From the NCBI GenBank assembly GCA_029851835.1, contig JARKVD010000001.1:1-63728 (forward strand): a stretch of 63,728 nucleotides of DNA, read 5' to 3'. This DNA is from Clostridium sp. Its GTDB lineage: Bacteria; Bacillota; Clostridia; Clostridiales; Clostridiaceae. Under the pieces are notes generated by a model, which was not told where the DNA came from, did not search any database, and saw nothing but the letters and a program-made list of their open reading frames with translations. The position numbers and the translations under genes were made by a program. The number at the start of each line of letters is the position of its first letter. The stretch's first letter is position 1. Shown in pieces: positions 60,353 to 63,728 of this stretch.

Positions 60353-61909
60353 ATGAGCATACTTACAGTTAAAAATATAAGCCACGGATTTGGTGATAGA
60401 GCAATATTTGAAGATGTATCTTTTAGATTATTAAAAGGTGAGCACGTTGGACTTATTGGTGCAAATGGAGAAGGTAAATCTACCTTCATGAATATCATCA
60501 CAAGCAAGCTTATGCCAGATGAAGGACAAGTTATTTGGTCAAATAACGTAAGAGTTGGATATATGGATCAGCATGCTAATCTTGAAAAGGGGTTATCAAT
60601 AAGAGAAGTTCTAAGAACAGCGTTTCAATATCTATTTGATTTAGAAGCTGAAATGAACACTCTATATGGCAGAATGGGTGAAATGGATGAAGCTGAAATG
60701 AACAAAGCCCTTGAAAGAACTGCTGTTATTCAAGATATGTTAGATCACAATGGATTTTATGTTATAGATGCAAAAGTTGAAGAGGTTGCAAAGGGGTTAG
60801 GGCTTTTAGATGTTGGATTAGACAGAGATGTAACTGACTTAAGTGGAGGACAAAGAACAAAGGTATTACTTGCTAAACTTTTACTTGAAACTCCAGACAT
60901 ACTACTTCTAGATGAGCCTACAAACTACCTGGATGAGGCCCATATTGAGTGGTTAAAGAGATATCTTCAAGCTTACGAAAATGCTTTTATCTTAATATCA
61001 CACGATATTCCATTCTTAAACTCTGTAATAAATCTTATCTATCATGTTGAAGATAGACAATTAAACAGATATGTGGGAGATTACGAAGAGTTTAGAAGAA
61101 TTTATGAAGCTAAGAAAGAGCAGCTTGAAAGAGCCTATGAAAGACAACAAGCTGAAATAGCTAGACTTGAGGATTTCGTTGCAAGAAATAAAGCTAACGT
61201 TGCAACTTCCAATATGGCAAAATCAAGACAAAAGAAATTAGATAAAATGGAGAGAATTGAGCTTTCTAAGGAGAAACCAAAACCAACCTTCAATTTCAAA
61301 ACAGGAAGAGCTTCAGGAAAAGTAATATTTGAAACTAAAGATTTAGTAATTGGATATGACTCTCCATTAACTAAGCCTCTTAACATATCCATGGAAAGAG
61401 GTCAAAAGGTTGCCTTAGTTGGAGCAAACGGTCTTGGAAAGACAACACTTCTTAAGAGCTTAATAGGTGAGCTTAAACCATTAAGCGGAGAAGTAACTTT
61501 AGGAGATTACCAAGAAATTGGATACTTTGAGCAAGAAGGTATGTCTGGAAACAGAAATACTTGTATCGAAGAGTATTGGAAAGAGTTCCCTAGCTGCACT
61601 CAATACGAGGTACGTGCTGCTCTAGCTAAATGTGGTTTAACAACAAAGCATATCGAGAGCATGGTAATGGTACTTTCAGGAGGAGAGGCTGCAAAGGTAA
61701 GACTTGCGAAGCTTATCAATAAGGAAACAAACATATTAATCCTTGATGAGCCTACAAACCACCTAGATGTTGAAGCTAAAGAAGAGCTTAAGAGAGCTTT
61801 AAAGGAATATAAAGGAACAATACTTTTAGTTTGCCACGAACCAGAATTCTATAAAGATGTAGTAACAGAGATATGGAACTGTGAGGATTGGACAACTAAA
61901 GTTGTATAG
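60353..61909 (+). CDS. ABC-F family ATPase (YbiT-like)
   Basis: The 518-residue soluble protein has two ABC domains: Walker A GANGEGKST and GANGLGKTT, signatures LSGGQRTKV and LSGGEAAKV, and Walker B with Glu in LLLDEPTNYLD and LILDEPTNHLD. A long charged linker of P-site-tRNA-interaction type lies at about 240-320. No membrane segments are present. ABC-F proteins act on the ribosome, either as translation factors or for antibiotic protection; the linker cannot tell these apart by eye. AGGAGG precedes the ATG. Confidence 0.92.
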   Translation: MSILTVKNISHGFGDRAIFEDVSFRLLKGEHVGLIGANGEGKSTFMNIITSKLMPDEGQVIWSNNVRVGYMDQHANLEKGLSIREVLRTAFQYLFDLEAEMNTLYGRMGEMDEAEMNKALERTAVIQDMLDHNGFYVIDAKVEEVAKGLGLLDVGLDRDVTDLSGGQRTKVLLAKLLLETPDILLLDEPTNYLDEAHIEWLKRYLQAYENAFILISHDIPFLNSVINLIYHVEDRQLNRYVGDYEEFRRIYEAKKEQLERAYERQQAEIARLEDFVARNKANVATSNMAKSRQKKLDKMERIELSKEKPKPTFNFKTGRASGKVIFETKDLVIGYDSPLTKPLNISMERGQKVALVGANGLGKTTLLKSLIGELKPLSGEVTLGDYQEIGYFEQEGMSGNRNTCIEEYWKEFPSCTQYEVRAALAKCGLTTKHIESMVMVLSGGEAAKVRLAKLINKETNILILDEPTNHLDVEAKEELKRALKEYKGTILLVCHEPEFYKDVVTEIWNCEDWTTKVV

Positions 61910-61922
61910 TAAATAGTTACAG

Positions 61923-61960
61923 GGAGGTAGCCTAATTTAGGATATCTCCTTTTGGTTTTT
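61923..61960 (+). terminator. Terminator of the ABC-F gene
   Basis: GGAG-TA-CCTAA (61923-61935) pairs with TTAGG-TA-CTCC (61937-61949) with single-base interruptions, followed by TTTTGGTTTTT. Confidence 0.65.
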
Positions 61961-61961
61961 C

Positions 61962-62375
61962 TTATTCTAATAACTTAATAAACTCAACAAGTCTTAAATA
62001 ATTTAGGAGAATGCTACCTAAGTAAGCATTCTTTATTATTTCAAATGCTGACAAATTATTTTCTTCACCTTCATGTAAATTTGCTAGTGTTTTTTCATTG
62101 AGTCTTTTGGTGGCGGCTATATATAGCAAAAGATATCCAAGTACTGTAATTTTTTGGCCCAATACTAGAATATCAAAGGATGTTATTCCGGTAGTATTAG
62201 TATCTAAAGCCTCCAATATATCAATATCGGCAGCTTGAATAAATGTAGCATATCCAAATGAAAGTAAAACAGCTCCCAATTTTTCAATGATAGCAGCGTC
62301 TATAGCTGTATTTTTAATAATTTCATCAATTTTACTATCAAAATTATTATCTGAACTATAATTTTCAGTTTTCAT
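61962..62375 (-). CDS. Hypothetical membrane-associated protein, 137 residues
   Basis: I do not recognise this family. The N-terminal 30 residues are hydrophilic and acidic, followed by two or three hydrophobic stretches (about 32-48, 68-86, 115-133). A polar, acidic loop (NLHEGEENN) lies between them. CGAGGAAA precedes the ATG. It has no obvious partner; the gene is convergent with the ABC-F gene and divergent from an apparently empty region. Confidence 0.7.
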   Translation of the reverse strand: MKTENYSSDNNFDSKIDEIIKNTAIDAAIIEKLGAVLLSFGYATFIQAADIDILEALDTNTTGITSFDILVLGQKITVLGYLLLYIAATKRLNEKTLANLHEGEENNLSAFEIIKNAYLGSILLNYLRLVEFIKLLE

Positions 62376-62413
62376 TTTAAAATTTCCTCGTAAAATTAGT
62401 ATAGATTATTATA

Positions 62414-62497
62414 TGAAAATTAAAAATAAAATGTATATATTATTCGTATTAAATTTTGTAATTAATTTAGTGATGTTGAATATTATATTGACTTAAG
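62414..62497 (+). CDS. Possible 27-residue hydrophobic microprotein
   Basis: An open frame from ATG 62414 to a stop at 62497 encodes a basic start (MKIKNKM) and one hydrophobic helix. There is no clear ribosome binding site, so this is doubtful. It is listed because it lies in the gap 62376-62777 upstream of an otherwise unexplained plus-strand terminator. Type I toxins have this shape, but so do random AT-rich frames. Confidence 0.2.
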
Positions 62498-62564
62498 ATG
62501 CATTATGGAAAATGTAATGTTAGATAGGAACTAAGATAGTGTAAGGGAAAATTTATAGTAAGAT

Positions 62565-62596
62565 GAAGGTTACTGATTTAAGTGACCTTCTTTTTT
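62565..62596 (+). terminator. Unassigned plus-strand terminator
   Basis: GAAGGTTACT (62565-62574) pairs with AGTGACCTTC (62581-62590), with one G-T pair, followed by TTTTTT. No gene is annotated upstream on this strand for about 650 bases, so it suggests a small transcript starting in 62376-62560. Confidence 0.7.
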
Positions 62597-62726
62597 ATTA
62601 TTAATTGCTTAGAATTAATTGTATTAAAGGAAATACAGTAGGCGTTAAGCTATGAGATAAAGTTGAGTCTTAGAAGGTAATATAGTAAAATAGTAAGTAA
62701 TTAGATTAAGGCTAATTAGAAAATTT

Positions 62727-62746
62727 AAGGCTGTATTGCCTTTTTT
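62727..62746 (+). terminator. Weak hairpin with T run before the zinc-ribbon gene
   Basis: AAGGC (62727-62731) pairs with GCCTT (62738-62742), followed by six T. It lies only 20 bases before the ribosome binding site of the next gene and may be an attenuator. The stem is 5 bp. Confidence 0.35.
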
Positions 62747-62777
62747 CAAAAGATTAGTAGAGTAAGGGGGATGAGTT

Positions 62778-63419
62778 TTGAGTAAAAGGATATGTAAACA
62801 ATGTGGTAAGGAGTTTCTTCTATCGGATTCTGAAATAGATTTTTATAGAAGTAAGAATTTAGAGCTGCCTAAAAGATGCAGTAAGTGTAGACAGGAAAAC
62901 AAGAACAATGGAAATAATAGTAGCAGCATTAAAGGAAATAATAATGCTGATAGTTATAAAAATAAAACTGAGGTTAGTAAGATTAATATAAGCACCTCTA
63001 ATACAAGTAATAACAATGGTAATAAAAAGCAAATGAGAAATGTATTGTTAGCTTTAGCTGTGCTTGCTGTTTTATTTGTTGGTAAGATTTTTGGAGTGTC
63101 ATTTGAAGACATAAATCCATGGTTTAGTTCAGAAAGTAACCAAAGCGGGAATTATCTTGAGTTTAGAAATGATCAGTACTGGGAGGATCATTTAACAAAA
63201 CATAAGAGTGAGTTTGATTATGACACCAAGGAGGAATATTTAGACGGAGCAAATGCTGTAATAAATTCCACTTCATCTCTATACAAGCTGGAGAAGGAAG
63301 AGGGAGATGAAGTTTATTACGATGCAGATAAAAATGAAATTGTATTCGTGTCTACAGATGGATATATAAGAACATATTTTAAACCAAGTGATGGTATAAA
63401 CTACTTTAATAGGCAGTAG
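62778..63419 (+). CDS. Zinc-ribbon membrane protein
   Basis: The 213-residue protein has an N-terminal zinc ribbon (CKQCGKEFLLSDSE...KRCSKCRQ, two CxxC pairs) like the probable zinc-ribbon family zf-trcl. An Asn/Ser-rich low-complexity linker (about 45-90) follows, then one transmembrane helix at about 93-110, and a C-terminal acidic domain outside. The start is TTG at 62778 after AGGGGGA. It may be a membrane-linked regulator or a substrate-binding adaptor; the function is unknown. Confidence 0.78.
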   Translation: MSKRICKQCGKEFLLSDSEIDFYRSKNLELPKRCSKCRQENKNNGNNSSSIKGNNNADSYKNKTEVSKINISTSNTSNNNGNKKQMRNVLLALAVLAVLFVGKIFGVSFEDINPWFSSESNQSGNYLEFRNDQYWEDHLTKHKSEFDYDTKEEYLDGANAVINSTSSLYKLEKEEGDEVYYDADKNEIVFVSTDGYIRTYFKPSDGINYFNRQ

Positions 63420-63484
63420 TTTCAAATTATAATTTTATAATTTAAGCTTGGCTGAATTAAATATATTTTTAATAGATTGGTAGG

Positions 63485-63525
63485 GAGAGCAGATAGGTTA
63501 AATAAAACCTAATGCTCTCTTTTAA
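63485..63525 (+). terminator. Terminator of the zinc-ribbon gene
   Basis: GAGAGCA (63485-63491) pairs with TGCTCTC (63513-63519), with an inner AGGTT/AACCT pair, followed by TTTTAAAA. Confidence 0.85.
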
Positions 63526-63667
63526 AATTATAAGCACTGTTAGAAATTACTTTATGAACCTTTCATATGAATTTTAGTTTAAAAATCTAAAATAATAATC
63601 AAAAAAACACTCATATAAATACTAAAATTACAAAAACTAATTAAAGTATATGAAGGAGGAATTAAAA

Positions 63668-63728
63668 ATGGAAAAACAAGCTATTGAACAAAGGTTACAA
63701 GACTTAGCAGAGCTAAAAGAAGCATATT
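63668..63728 (+). CDS. Start of an unidentified gene (cut by window edge)
   Basis: An ATG 8 bases after AAGGAGGA opens a frame that stays open to the window end: 20 residues, acidic and helical (EQRLQDLAELKEAY). Too little is present to name it. Confidence 0.6.
   Translation, partial: MEKQAIEQRLQDLAELKEAY

Overview
The window is strongly AT-rich, has densely packed genes with classical AGGAGG-type ribosome binding sites, and carries spore-germination genes (a Csp subtilase pair followed by two SleC-type cortex hydrolases), a GlpP/GlpK glycerol system with the clostridial three-part glycerol-3-phosphate dehydrogenase, HelD, and ferredoxin-type proteins. Together these point to an anaerobic, endospore-forming Firmicute of the genus Clostridium or a close relative. 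This is chromosomal backbone. I see no rRNA, tRNA, CRISPR array, insertion sequence or prophage block; a lone holin-like gene is the only phage-like item.

Layout. 1-2.7 kb (minus strand): the edge of an MFS transporter, an ECF sigma/anti-sigma pair and a GNAT acetyltransferase. 2.8-7.2 kb: an ArsC-like protein and the shikimate operon aroB-aroA-aroC-aroK, closed by a two-way terminator shared with an orphan sensor kinase. 8.8-14.7 kb: the glycerol block, with glpP, a hairpin-containing leader, glpK, a GNAT, and then a separate promoter, terminator and RNA element ahead of the FAD dehydrogenase, its FAD/NAD partner and a DUF1667 protein. 14.9-18.5 kb: a small unknown, two exported hydrolases (M15 peptidase and amidase-domain protein) and manA. 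18.6-23.8 kb: a siroheme/ferredoxin protein, a DUF1622 membrane protein, a TtcA-family enzyme and an ABC exporter. 23.9-26.2 kb (minus): a C39-like protease, a small membrane protein and a SagB-type oxidoreductase. 26.4-35.6 kb: helD, glnS, a second large sensor kinase, a pentapeptide-repeat/K+ channel fusion and a membrane-anchored MutS-like ATPase. 35.8-40.6 kb: a P-loop (UvrD-like)/LexA-protease fusion, murI, a cyclophilin, and an XRE regulator with a catalytically dead S24 domain. 40.8-47.2 kb: the germination locus. 47.4-51.2 kb: a two-component system, a DTW protein and a radical SAM enzyme. 51.4-63.7 kb: a large Pro-rich surface protein, a YkvI-like transporter, a second radical SAM enzyme, comB, a holin-like protein, an rRNA methyltransferase, an ABC-F ATPase and a zinc-ribbon membrane protein.

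The most unusual item is a dispersed, structured element of about 70-80 bases, present at least seven times between 11.6 and 56.3 kb. Its two hairpins keep pairing while their bases change between copies (GAGT/ACTC, GCGT/ACGC, GTGT/ACAC; TAAGT/ACTTA, TAAAT/ATTTA). Five copies lie in the 5' leaders of genes, and three of them end 0-2 bases before the ribosome binding site. This looks like a structured RNA family, possibly cis-regulatory. It needs a comparison with Rfam and with the rest of the genome.

Other notable items are a Csp pseudoprotease in which all three catalytic residues are replaced, a tandem SleC duplication in which both genes keep the same SigK-like promoter and leader, the P-loop/LexA fusion without a helix-turn-helix, and two orphan sensor kinases sharing a conserved C-terminal tail. 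Many start codons were placed by ribosome binding site and family length, and these choices are stated per gene.
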